5,585 bases of DNA from Oscillospiraceae bacterium (GTDB lineage Bacteria > Bacillota_A > Clostridia > Oscillospirales > WRJC01), in contig WQXD01000250.1 in assembly GCA_009785015.1 (NCBI GenBank), positions 1 to 5,585 of the forward strand, read 5' to 3'. The notes below the pieces were generated by a model, which was not told where the DNA came from, searched no databases, and saw only the letters and a list, made by a program, of their open reading frames with translations. Of the stretch, positions 1-5,585 are shown piece by piece (position 1 is the stretch's first letter; each line of letters opens with the position of its first letter). The position numbers were made by a program, and so were the translations under genes.

Positions 1-237
1 GGTATAGAAGAAAGCGATGAAGTATTGTCGAAAATTCGGAAGGTAGAGTTTCGCGTGAGCGGCAGATTCAGAAATCAAAATGATGCGCTGTACCAAATAA
101 AATTTATACACTTTAGTAGGAGAGAGAATGCCCGTATATATATTCTGGGGCGTGACTCAATTGCGTACAGGGGGTATATATACAAGTCTCCGGACGACAG
201 CATCGACCTGGAGTATATGGCGGCACTATTTGAATGA
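1..237 (+). CDS. C-terminal fragment of an unrecognised protein
   Basis: The frame is open from the first base of the window to a TGA at 235-237, giving 78 residues, so the gene probably begins upstream. A TTG at 25 could serve as a start, but no Shine-Dalgarno site precedes it, so I treat this as a 3' partial gene. The tail is mixed charged and aromatic, with a stretch reading RIYILGRDSIAYRGYIY and an end of DLEYMAALFE. It has no signal peptide, membrane segment or recognisable catalytic motif. The pattern of alternating hydrophobic residues looks like a beta-rich domain finishing in a short helix, which is inference only. I do not recognise the family. The 228-base non-coding gap and the promoter downstream suggest it is not part of the following operon. 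It could still be a chance open frame, since its codon use is less GC-rich at third positions than that of the genes downstream. Confidence 0.45.
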   Translation, partial: GIEESDEVLSKIRKVEFRVSGRFRNQNDALYQIKFIHFSRRENARIYILGRDSIAYRGYIYKSPDDSIDLEYMAALFE

Positions 238-310
238 ATTGTTACGGAATCAGATTTTAATATCTCTCAATTCAATAACCGGCGCAAAGCGCGTCCCCCT
301 GCGCAAAAGA

Positions 311-337
311 GGAATTGTCTCAAAATGAGACAATTCC
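311..337. repeat. Perfect 11-bp inverted repeat with 5-base loop
   Basis: The left arm GGAATTGTCTC (311-321) is exactly complementary to the right arm GAGACAATTCC (327-337), with AAAAT between. An extra A-T pair would shrink the loop to three bases. On the plus strand the stem is followed by ACCTAAG, not a T-run, so it is not a standard intrinsic terminator in that direction. On the minus strand the stem is followed by TCTTTTG, a weak T-tract, and on the plus strand the matching A-rich run precedes it. Possible roles are a terminator of poor quality for the upstream gene, an operator for a dimeric regulator about 60 bases upstream of the -35 box, or a dispersed palindromic repeat or remnant of a mobile-element end. 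The sequence alone does not decide between these. Confidence 0.85.
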
Positions 338-396
338 ACCTAAGCGCGCGCCCGACAAGAATCTAAAAAAAATACGCCCCGTTTATGTTTTCGCTC

Positions 397-425
397 TTGA
401 CTTATTTGCTCCGATTTGGTAAACT
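397..425 (+). promoter_or_regulatory. Probable sigma-A promoter of the operon
   Basis: TTGACT at 397-402 matches the -35 consensus at five of six positions. TAAACT at 420-425 matches the -10 consensus at four of six. The spacer is exactly 17 bases, the optimum. Transcription would begin around 432, about 34 bases before the ATG at 466. The position supports starting the lipoprotein at 466 and not at the upstream in-frame ATG at 385, which lies before the promoter. Confidence 0.6.
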
Positions 426-448
426 TAGAGCATGGCAAAAAAATAAAA

Positions 449-453
449 AGGGG
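449..453 (+). promoter_or_regulatory. Weak, distant ribosome binding site for the lipoprotein
   Basis: AGGGG at 449-453 sits in an A-rich run and ends 12 bases before the ATG at 466. This is longer than the 5 to 9 bases seen at the other genes here, and the intervening bases are AT-rich (TTATATATTTCT). It is the only purine-rich candidate near this start, so initiation may be less efficient than for the downstream genes. Confidence 0.45.
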
Positions 454-465
454 TTATATATTTCT

Positions 466-1947
466 ATGAATTTCTTTTTGAAAACAGTCGTTTTAATTTT
501 GTCGTCTGCGGCTGTATTTTTTGTATCATGCGCAGCGGACGAAACAAATGACAACCGGGAAATTCTCACACAGGACGCCGGCGGGGCGGATATCGCTGAA
601 AACGCGGCACAAAAGTTGCTGCCCGATTTGCCCGAGGCGGACTATAACGGCGATGTGTTTACGTTTTTGGTCAGGGAATACGACACAAACGGATATTGGG
701 GCTCATACGAGATTTACGCGGAGGAGGAAAACGGCGATTCCATCAATGACGCCGTATACCAGAGAAACAGGGCCGTCGAGGCCAAGCTGAATATCAATAT
801 ACAGGAGATCCGCGGCGACGTCGTCGGGCTGGCGAAAAAGAGCATAAACGCGAATGACGCCGCATATGACTGCATCATGCCGAGCCTGATGAGCGCGGGC
901 AGTATGGCGGGCAGCGGTTATTTGGTATCTTTCGACCGGCTGCCGCATATAGATTTGGAAAAGCCCTGGTGGGACAAAAACACGAAAAATATGACCATAG
1001 GCGGACGGCTGTTTTTCACTGTGGGGGATTTGTGCATCATGGACAAAGATTCGATATTCATCGTGATGTTCAACAAAACGGTGGCAAAAAACAGCGGCGC
1101 AGAGGATTTGTATGGTTTAGTCAGGGAAAACAAATGGACGCTGGATAAATTTCATTCGGTAATAAAGGAAACGGCGAAAGATTTAAACGGGGACGGGAAG
1201 CTGGGCTTTGACGATTTGGCGGGGCTTGTCTCCAGCGATTACGGCATAAACATCTTCTATTACAACAGCGGGGAAACCGTGACCTTAAAGGACGAAAACG
1301 ATTATCCGTATTTTACGCCGCCTTCCGAGCGCGGAATCCTCGCCGCGGAAAAAGCGTATGCGATCATCTGCGACAAAAGCGCCTCCGTTCTCGCCAGCGA
1401 CCTGCAGTCCGGCGGTATCTCAAATCCGTGGACTGACGGCATAAACAAAATGTTCCAGGAAGACAGGGCGCTGTTTTTCGTGGCGCAGGTGACCTTTATA
1501 CACCGGACGCGCACCATGGAAAGCGATTTCGGAATTCTGCCCTCGCCCAAATTGGACGAAACTCAGGACAAATATTACACTTCGATAAATCCGGGCGTCT
1601 CAAACTGTATCGCCGTACCCGTGACGGCAAATGACACAAAAAAAACCTCGGCGGTGCTCGAGGCGCTTTCGGCCGAATCGAAATATACGCTCATACCGGC
1701 CTATTACGACATAACCATCACCAACAAAATGATAAGGGACGAAGAATCCGCGGAAATGCTCGACTTGATTTTGTCATCCCGCATATTCGACCTCGGATAT
1801 ATATTCAATTGGGGCGATTTGGGAAATGTGCCGCTGTCGCTTTTCCCGAACGGAGGCAATTTTGTCTCGACATATGAAAAACGCGAACCGAAAGCGATAA
1901 GCGAAATGGAAAAAACAATAGAAGCGTTTAAAAATTTGGAAAATTAA
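466..1947 (+). CDS. Extracellular solute-binding lipoprotein (ABC transporter, family 1-like)
   Basis: The protein has 493 residues from the ATG at 466. That start is chosen because it begins directly with a lipoprotein signal peptide: one Lys at residue 6, a hydrophobic core, and a lipobox Phe-Val-Ser-Cys with the modified Cys at 22. The in-frame ATG at 385 would put 27 residues before this signal and lies upstream of the promoter. The mature part resembles the large clostridial solute-binding proteins of carbohydrate-type ABC importers. Features include an opening DYNGDVF strand at about residues 59-65, an RNRAVEAKLNI segment at about 100-110, and a C-terminal region with the YYDITITNKM pattern. 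Residues 239-250 (DLNGDGKLGFDD) form an EF-hand-like calcium-binding loop, often seen in this group. It should be tethered outside the membrane and deliver a ligand to an importer. The ligand is not predictable, and no permease or ATPase gene lies in the window. It is the first gene of the operon, 27 bases before the next. Confidence 0.88.
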   Translation: MNFFLKTVVLILSSAAVFFVSCAADETNDNREILTQDAGGADIAENAAQKLLPDLPEADYNGDVFTFLVREYDTNGYWGSYEIYAEEENGDSINDAVYQRNRAVEAKLNINIQEIRGDVVGLAKKSINANDAAYDCIMPSLMSAGSMAGSGYLVSFDRLPHIDLEKPWWDKNTKNMTIGGRLFFTVGDLCIMDKDSIFIVMFNKTVAKNSGAEDLYGLVRENKWTLDKFHSVIKETAKDLNGDGKLGFDDLAGLVSSDYGINIFYYNSGETVTLKDENDYPYFTPPSERGILAAEKAYAIICDKSASVLASDLQSGGISNPWTDGINKMFQEDRALFFVAQVTFIHRTRTMESDFGILPSPKLDETQDKYYTSINPGVSNCIAVPVTANDTKKTSAVLEALSAESKYTLIPAYYDITITNKMIRDEESAEMLDLILSSRIFDLGYIFNWGDLGNVPLSLFPNGGNFVSTYEKREPKAISEMEKTIEAFKNLEN

Positions 1948-1974
1948 AAATCTAAAAAAGAAAGGAAAACCGAT

Positions 1975-3099
1975 ATGACAGATTATGAAAGCATGCCCTC
2001 TGCAGTCAGAAAAATGCGGGATTTTTACGCCGTAAAGCCCGACGCGGGTATAATCCAGACCGATTTCGGGTATTACTGCTTGGAAAAATGGAAAAGCCAG
2101 GGCCATATAACAGACAAGACAAACCTTTCGGAACTGTTCATGTTCGAAGAGGCGGGGACTGTGGGCATCGGTGGGCTCGGCGGGTGCGAGGCCGCCTTCG
2201 TGCCGCAGTTCGAAGTCGAGGTGCTCGAGGATCGGGGAGCCTACGAATTGGTCAGGGACCACGCGGGCAGGCACGTGCTGTATTTCAAAGGCAGAAGAAG
2301 CGGATTTATGCCGGAATACGTGGATCATCCCGTCAAGGACATGAAATCGTGGGAGCAGAACTGCAAATGGCGGATGGACCCCGCTTCGCCCCAAAGATAT
2401 GAAAACCTCGAAAAAAACATGCGGGACGTGGCAAAAAAGGCCGGCCGGGGCTTCGCGGTCCAGCAGTATGTGGTGGGCGGATATATGTATCTGCGCAGCC
2501 TCATGGGGCCCGAAGGCGTTTTGTATAAATTCTACGATGAGCCGGAGCTGATCCACGACTGCATGAAAACATGGTTTGAGCTCGCCGACCGCGTCATAAG
2601 CGAACACCAAAAATATGTCACCGTCGACGAGCTTTTATTGGATGAGGACATATGCTTCAAGACCGGGCCGCTGATATCGCCCGATATGATAACGGAATTT
2701 TTGTTCCCGTACTACACGCAGCTCATACAAAATATCAAATCGAGGCAGCCCGACAAAACGCGGCATTTGTTCGTGCATATGGCGACTGACGGATTTGTCT
2801 ATCCCATAATCGGCATGTGCCAAAAAATAGGCATCGACTATATGTCGCCCTTTGAGGCGGCTGCCGGCTGCGACGTGGTCGAGGTGGGCAGGAAATATCC
2901 GGAACTCAAAATACGCGGGGGAATCGACAAGCGCATACTCGCGGCGGGCAGGGAGGCGATCGACCGCGAAGTGGACCGCATCATGCCCGCGATGAAGCGG
3001 CGCGGCGGATATATCCCCACATGCGACCACGGAGTGCCCGAAGAAGTGGATTTTTTAGATTATATGCATTTTCGAAAAAGAATGCTTGAGTTCAAATGA
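1975..3099 (+). CDS. Uroporphyrinogen decarboxylase-like / corrinoid methyltransferase-like protein
   Basis: The protein has 374 residues with no signal peptide, so it is cytoplasmic. The start at 1975 follows AAGAAAGGA (1958-1966) at eight bases. It shows the UroD/MtaA fold pattern: HMATDG at 268-273, a GGID segment near the C-terminal third (RGGIDKRILAAG), and a terminal PTCDHGVPEEV motif around Cys350. The N-terminal Arg-rich RQAGR-type motif of true heme-pathway HemE is absent, so heme synthesis is unlikely. In the methyltransferases MtaA and MtbA zinc is bound by a His-x-Cys pair and a distal Cys about 77 residues on. Here His268 is followed by Ala270 in place of Cys, while Cys350 is kept at a fitting distance. 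The family includes methyl-cobamide:thiol methyltransferases and many uncharacterised members. The substrate is unknown. No corrinoid-binding partner is nearby. It is probably co-transcribed with the solute-binding protein, which may bring in its substrate (inference). Confidence 0.82.
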   Translation: MTDYESMPSAVRKMRDFYAVKPDAGIIQTDFGYYCLEKWKSQGHITDKTNLSELFMFEEAGTVGIGGLGGCEAAFVPQFEVEVLEDRGAYELVRDHAGRHVLYFKGRRSGFMPEYVDHPVKDMKSWEQNCKWRMDPASPQRYENLEKNMRDVAKKAGRGFAVQQYVVGGYMYLRSLMGPEGVLYKFYDEPELIHDCMKTWFELADRVISEHQKYVTVDELLLDEDICFKTGPLISPDMITEFLFPYYTQLIQNIKSRQPDKTRHLFVHMATDGFVYPIIGMCQKIGIDYMSPFEAAAGCDVVEVGRKYPELKIRGGIDKRILAAGREAIDREVDRIMPAMKRRGGYIPTCDHGVPEEVDFLDYMHFRKRMLEFK

Positions 3100-3111
3100 A
3101 TTTTTTTTAAC

Positions 3112-3116
3112 GGAGG
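3112..3116 (+). promoter_or_regulatory. Ribosome binding site deciding the MazG-like start
   Basis: GGAGG lies five bases before the ATG at 3122. It favours that start over the in-frame TTG at 3086, which would overlap the end of the UroD-like gene and add 12 residues unlike the family N-terminus. Confidence 0.8.
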
Positions 3117-3121
3117 CGTTT

Positions 3122-3448
3122 ATGGATTTCAACGAATATCAAAAGCTGGCGATGCGGACGGCGAGCGAAACGGGGCAGAAGAATTTGGTGCTCAACGGCG
3201 TGATGGGGCTCTGCGGCGAGGCGGGCGAATGCATCGACATAGTAAAAAAGCACATGTTTCAGGGCCATGAATTGGACCGGCAGAAACTGATCGATGAAGC
3301 GTCCGACTGTTTATGGTATATGGCGGCCATCGCCGCCGGTTTGGGGATAACGCTGGAGGAAATCGCGGTCTACAACGTGGAAAAACTCAAAAAGCGCTAC
3401 CCCGACGGATTCGACGCGGACAAAAGCCTGCGCCGCCCCGAGCTTTAG
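3122..3448 (+). CDS. MazG-like nucleotide pyrophosphohydrolase
   Basis: The protein has 108 residues and is a single-domain member of the all-alpha NTP pyrophosphatase superfamily (MazG / dUTPase-like). These enzymes cleave nucleoside triphosphates to monophosphate and pyrophosphate, using Mg2+ held by acidic residues. The signature is intact: Glu33-x2-Glu36 in the GEAGE segment of the first metal-binding helix, and Glu59-x2-Asp62 in the second (DEASDCLWYMAAI). The segment GLGITLEEIAVYNVEKLKKRYPDGF at 73-97 is the typical C-terminal helix and tail. The length fits the short MazG-like group rather than the two-domain E. coli MazG. The likely role is removal of non-canonical or surplus nucleotides, or phage-related NTP control. 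The substrate cannot be read from sequence. It sits 22 bases after the UroD-like gene and 12 before DUF1846, so translation is probably coupled within the operon. Confidence 0.92.
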   Translation: MDFNEYQKLAMRTASETGQKNLVLNGVMGLCGEAGECIDIVKKHMFQGHELDRQKLIDEASDCLWYMAAIAAGLGITLEEIAVYNVEKLKKRYPDGFDADKSLRRPEL

Positions 3449-3455
3449 AGGGTGA
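3449..3455 (+). promoter_or_regulatory. Ribosome binding site deciding the DUF1846 start
   Basis: AGGGTGA at 3449-3455 resembles the extended AGGAGGTGA anti-SD match and ends five bases before the ATG at 3461. The in-frame GTG at 3452 lies inside this site, so it is part of the binding site and not the start codon. The site directly follows the stop codon of the upstream gene. Confidence 0.7.
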
Positions 3456-3460
3456 GACAC

Positions 3461-4942
3461 ATGAAAACCGGCTTTGACAATTTTCTGTATATGAAAAAGC
3501 AGACCGAGCAGATACTCAAAAGAGTCGAACAATTCGGCGACAAGCTGTATCTGGAATTCGGCGGGAAACTGTTCGACGACTACCACGCGGCGAGGGTTCT
3601 GCCCGGATTTGACGTGAACGGCAAGATTTTGCTGTTGGAAAAACTGAAGAAAAAAACCGAAATCATCATGTGCGTCAACGCCGCGGATATCGAAAACAAC
3701 CGGATCAGGGGGGACATGGGCATCACCTACGACATGGACGCGCTGCGCCTCATCGACAATATACGGAAAATGGGGCTGTGTATAAGCAGCGTGGTGATTT
3801 CCCAGTATAAAAACCAGCCCTCCGCGGATATTTTCAAGAATAAACTGGAGCACAGGGGCGAAAAAGTCTATATCCACAAACCGATAAAGGATTATCCGGT
3901 AAATGTGGATTTCGTGGTGAGCGACGACGGCTACGGCTCCAACCCGTATATTGAAACCTCGAGGCCGCTCGTGGTGGTGACGGGCCCCGGTTCCGCCAGC
4001 GGAAAAATGGCCACTTGCCTCTCGCAGATATACCACGAGCACAAAAAGAACGTGTATGCGGGATATGCCAAATTCGAGACTTTTCCCATATGGAACCTGC
4101 CGTTAAAGCATCCCGTAAACCTCGCCTATGAGGCCGCCACCGCGGATTTAAACGATGTAAACGCGATTGACCCCTATCACTTGGAGGCATACGGCGAAAC
4201 AGCCGTGAACTACAACCGCGACATAGAGGCGTTTCCCCTTGTGAAAAATATTTTCGCCAAGATCATGGGCGACGACAAAGCCTACCGTTCCCCCACCGAT
4301 ATGGGCGTGAATATGGCGGGATACTGCATAACCGATGAAGCCTTGGTCACCGAGGCCGCCAAACAGGAGATCATAAGAAGATATTTTCGCACATGGTGCG
4401 AATACAAAGAGGGCATATCCGGCGCGGGCGCAGTCGAAAAATTGGAGATGATAATGAGGCAGCTCGGCATATCGCCGGAATATGCCCCGGCGGTGGTACC
4501 CGCCATAAAAAAGTCCGAACAAAACAACTGCCCCGCCATGGCCATGATTTTGCATGACGGAAAAATCGTAACGGGAAAAACCACGGATATTCTGACCGCG
4601 GCCTCGAGTTTGGTGCTCAACGGCATAAAAAGCCTGGCGGGCATCCCCGACGACATCCACCTCATACTGCCCGCCGTTTTGGGACCCATGATGATGCTCA
4701 AGGAAAAAATCCTGCACGACAAGACTCTGCTCGGCCTTGAGGAAGTGCTCAACGCTTTGAGCATATGCGCGGCGACCAACCCTTCGGCCGAAAAGTGCCT
4801 GATAAAACTCCGCGATTTGAAAGGGTGCGACGCCCATTCCTCGCACATAATCTCCAAAACGGATGAGAGCATGTTAAAAAAATTGGGGGTAAACCCCACC
4901 TGCAGCCCCGAATTCCCCTCTGATAATCTGTATTACATATGA
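3461..4942 (+). CDS. DUF1846 / UPF0371 family protein
   Basis: The protein has 493 residues, the usual length for this conserved family, and is intact. Family recognition rests on the opening GFDNFLYMKKQTEQI segment, the LYLEFGGKLFDDYHAARVLPGF region at about 28-49, and the central GPGSASGKMATCLSQIYHEH region starting at residue 175. The motif GPGSASGK at 175-182 resembles a phosphate-binding loop. It does not fit the strict Walker A pattern: the glycine spacing is one longer and Lys182 is followed by Met instead of Ser or Thr. The family has crystal structures but, to my knowledge, no firmly established biochemical function. There is no signal peptide or membrane segment, so it should be cytoplasmic. 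Its place between a nucleotide pyrophosphohydrolase and NAD+ synthetase hints at a nucleotide- or phosphate-linked role, which is inference from context only. Confidence 0.93.
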   Translation: MKTGFDNFLYMKKQTEQILKRVEQFGDKLYLEFGGKLFDDYHAARVLPGFDVNGKILLLEKLKKKTEIIMCVNAADIENNRIRGDMGITYDMDALRLIDNIRKMGLCISSVVISQYKNQPSADIFKNKLEHRGEKVYIHKPIKDYPVNVDFVVSDDGYGSNPYIETSRPLVVVTGPGSASGKMATCLSQIYHEHKKNVYAGYAKFETFPIWNLPLKHPVNLAYEAATADLNDVNAIDPYHLEAYGETAVNYNRDIEAFPLVKNIFAKIMGDDKAYRSPTDMGVNMAGYCITDEALVTEAAKQEIIRRYFRTWCEYKEGISGAGAVEKLEMIMRQLGISPEYAPAVVPAIKKSEQNNCPAMAMILHDGKIVTGKTTDILTAASSLVLNGIKSLAGIPDDIHLILPAVLGPMMMLKEKILHDKTLLGLEEVLNALSICAATNPSAEKCLIKLRDLKGCDAHSSHIISKTDESMLKKLGVNPTCSPEFPSDNLYYI

Positions 4943-4971
4943 TTTTTGCACGATGAATTAAGGAGGAAAGC

Positions 4972-5585
4972 ATGAGCGTATACAATTTCGACGCGGAAAA
5001 GCAAACCGAAAACGCGGTTAAATGGATAAAGGACTGGTTTGAAAACCAAAGCGGAAAAGCCGGCGGCGCAATACTGGGCATATCGGGCGGCACTGATTCG
5101 TCCGTTGTCGCCAAACTGTGCTGCGAGGCGCTGGGAAGTCACAGGGTGCGCGGCGCCCTGATGCCAAACGGCCTCCAGCCCGACATCGCGGACGCATACA
5201 GAATATGCGGCCTTTTGAAAATAAAGTACAACGAAATAAATATATCGGGCGCCTTTGGGGGCGTGGTTTCGGCGGTGTCGGATTCGGGGGAGGTTTTATC
5301 GCGGCAGGCAGAGATCAATCTCACGCCGAGACTCCGGACGGCGGCCGTATACGCGCTCGGGCAGACATTGGATTACCGGGTGGCCGGAGCGGGAAATTTG
5401 TCTGAGGCATATGTCGGGTACTGCACCAAATGGGGAGTGGATACGGCCTATGACTTCAACCCGATAGCCGATTTCACAAAGACGGAAGTGATAAAAATAG
5501 GCGACTTTTTGAATCTGCCCTATGACCTGGCGCACAAAACCCCGGCGGACGGGCTCACCGGGCTTTCCGACGAGGAGAATATGAA
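4972..5585 (+). CDS. nadE: Ammonia-dependent NAD+ synthetase, 3' end cut by the window
   Basis: The frame starts at the ATG at 4972, preceded by AAGGAGG (4960-4966) at five bases, and runs open to the window edge with 204 complete codons visible. The family is usually about 240-280 residues, so a C-terminal part is missing because of the window, not a mutation. NadE adenylates nicotinic acid adenine dinucleotide with ATP and amidates it to NAD+. Visible motifs are the ATP-pyrophosphatase loop SGGTDSS at 38-44, NLTPRLRTAAVYALGQ at 116-131, GAGNLSE at 139-145, TKWG at 152-155, DFNPIADFTKTEV at 161-173, and KTPADGL at 189-195. No nitrilase-type glutaminase domain precedes it, so it should use ammonia or an external source of it. 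It is 29 bases after DUF1846 with no terminator between, and is probably the last or later gene of the same operon. Confidence 0.93.
   Translation, partial: MSVYNFDAEKQTENAVKWIKDWFENQSGKAGGAILGISGGTDSSVVAKLCCEALGSHRVRGALMPNGLQPDIADAYRICGLLKIKYNEINISGAFGGVVSAVSDSGEVLSRQAEINLTPRLRTAAVYALGQTLDYRVAGAGNLSEAYVGYCTKWGVDTAYDFNPIADFTKTEVIKIGDFLNLPYDLAHKTPADGLTGLSDEENM

Larger units (their letters stand above)
238..465. other. Intergenic region upstream of the five-gene operon
   Basis: This 228-base stretch has no convincing gene. It contains a perfect palindrome at 311-337, an A-rich run at 364-372, and a promoter-like pair of hexamers at 397-425. A weaker GC-rich pairing, GCGCA at 282-286 with TGCGC at 300-304, could form just before the main palindrome. 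The short frame at 128-328 has no ribosome binding site and lies mostly out of frame over the upstream gene, so it is not called. Confidence 0.6.

Noticed and set aside
128..328. Small plus-strand frame crossing the end of the first partial gene
   Set aside because: It lacks a ribosome binding site, runs into the palindrome, and its sequence shows no protein-like pattern.
1774..2610. Long minus-strand frame opposite the binding protein and UroD-like genes
   Set aside because: It lies antisense to well-supported genes across their junction, has a composition rich in His, Phe and Arg typical of shadow frames, and no ribosome binding site or recognisable domain.
3085..3108. Terminator after the UroD-like gene, from the run of eight T bases at 3101-3108
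   Set aside because: Only four-base self-complementary pieces such as TTCA/TGAA precede the T-run, with loops too short for a stable hairpin, and the next ribosome binding site follows at once.
3086..3121. N-terminal extension of the MazG-like protein from a TTG overlapping the UroD-like gene
   Set aside because: The strong GGAGG at 3112-3116 is placed for the ATG at 3122, and the added 12 residues do not resemble the family N-terminus.
3311..4042. Minus-strand frame opposite the MazG-like and DUF1846 genes
   Set aside because: It is an antisense shadow of two conserved genes, and its His-, Val- and Phe-rich composition reflects the complementary codons.
4148..4899. Two overlapping minus-strand frames opposite DUF1846
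   Set aside because: Both lie within an intact conserved gene on the other strand, and neither has family motifs or a start context.
4938..4943. Internal promoter before nadE with TATGAT as -10
   Set aside because: The bases 17 positions upstream read CCCCTC, which is no -35 box, and the hexamer overlaps the DUF1846 stop codon.

Overview
The window most likely comes from a Gram-positive, low-to-mid GC anaerobe of the class Clostridia (Bacillota), probably an uncultured gut-type or sediment lineage. This is an inference from four things: strong purine-rich Shine-Dalgarno sites before most genes, a lipoprotein-type solute-binding protein of clostridial style, a DUF1846 protein, and heavy use of ATA (Ile) and AGG/AGA codons on a roughly balanced GC background. 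No gene allows assignment to genus or species.

Layout. All supported genes are on the plus strand. Bases 1-237 hold the 3' end of a gene I do not recognise. Bases 238-465 are non-coding and carry a perfect 11-bp inverted repeat (311-337) and a plausible sigma-A-type promoter (-35 at 397-402, -10 at 420-425). Five genes then follow head to tail with gaps of only 12 to 29 bases: an extracellular solute-binding lipoprotein (466-1947), a uroporphyrinogen decarboxylase-like / cobalamin methyltransferase-like protein (1975-3099), a small MazG-like NTP pyrophosphohydrolase (3122-3448), a DUF1846/UPF0371 protein (3461-4942), and ammonia-dependent NAD+ synthetase nadE (4972 to beyond the window end). 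The nadE reading frame is still open at the window edge; about 204 residues are visible.

How they fit together. The spacing, shared strand and lack of internal terminators suggest one transcription unit driven from the 397-425 promoter. The last three genes have a loose common theme of nucleotide handling: NTP cleavage, a protein with a phosphate-loop-like motif, and NAD+ synthesis. The first two look like uptake of a small molecule plus a possible methyl-transfer or decarboxylation enzyme. No permease or ATPase for the binding protein, and no corrinoid protein for the methyltransferase-like enzyme, lies in the window. I see no mobile element, CRISPR array, tRNA or rRNA. The most unusual points are the altered metal-ligand motif in the UroD-like enzyme, the mixed composition of the operon, and the isolated perfect palindrome upstream of it.
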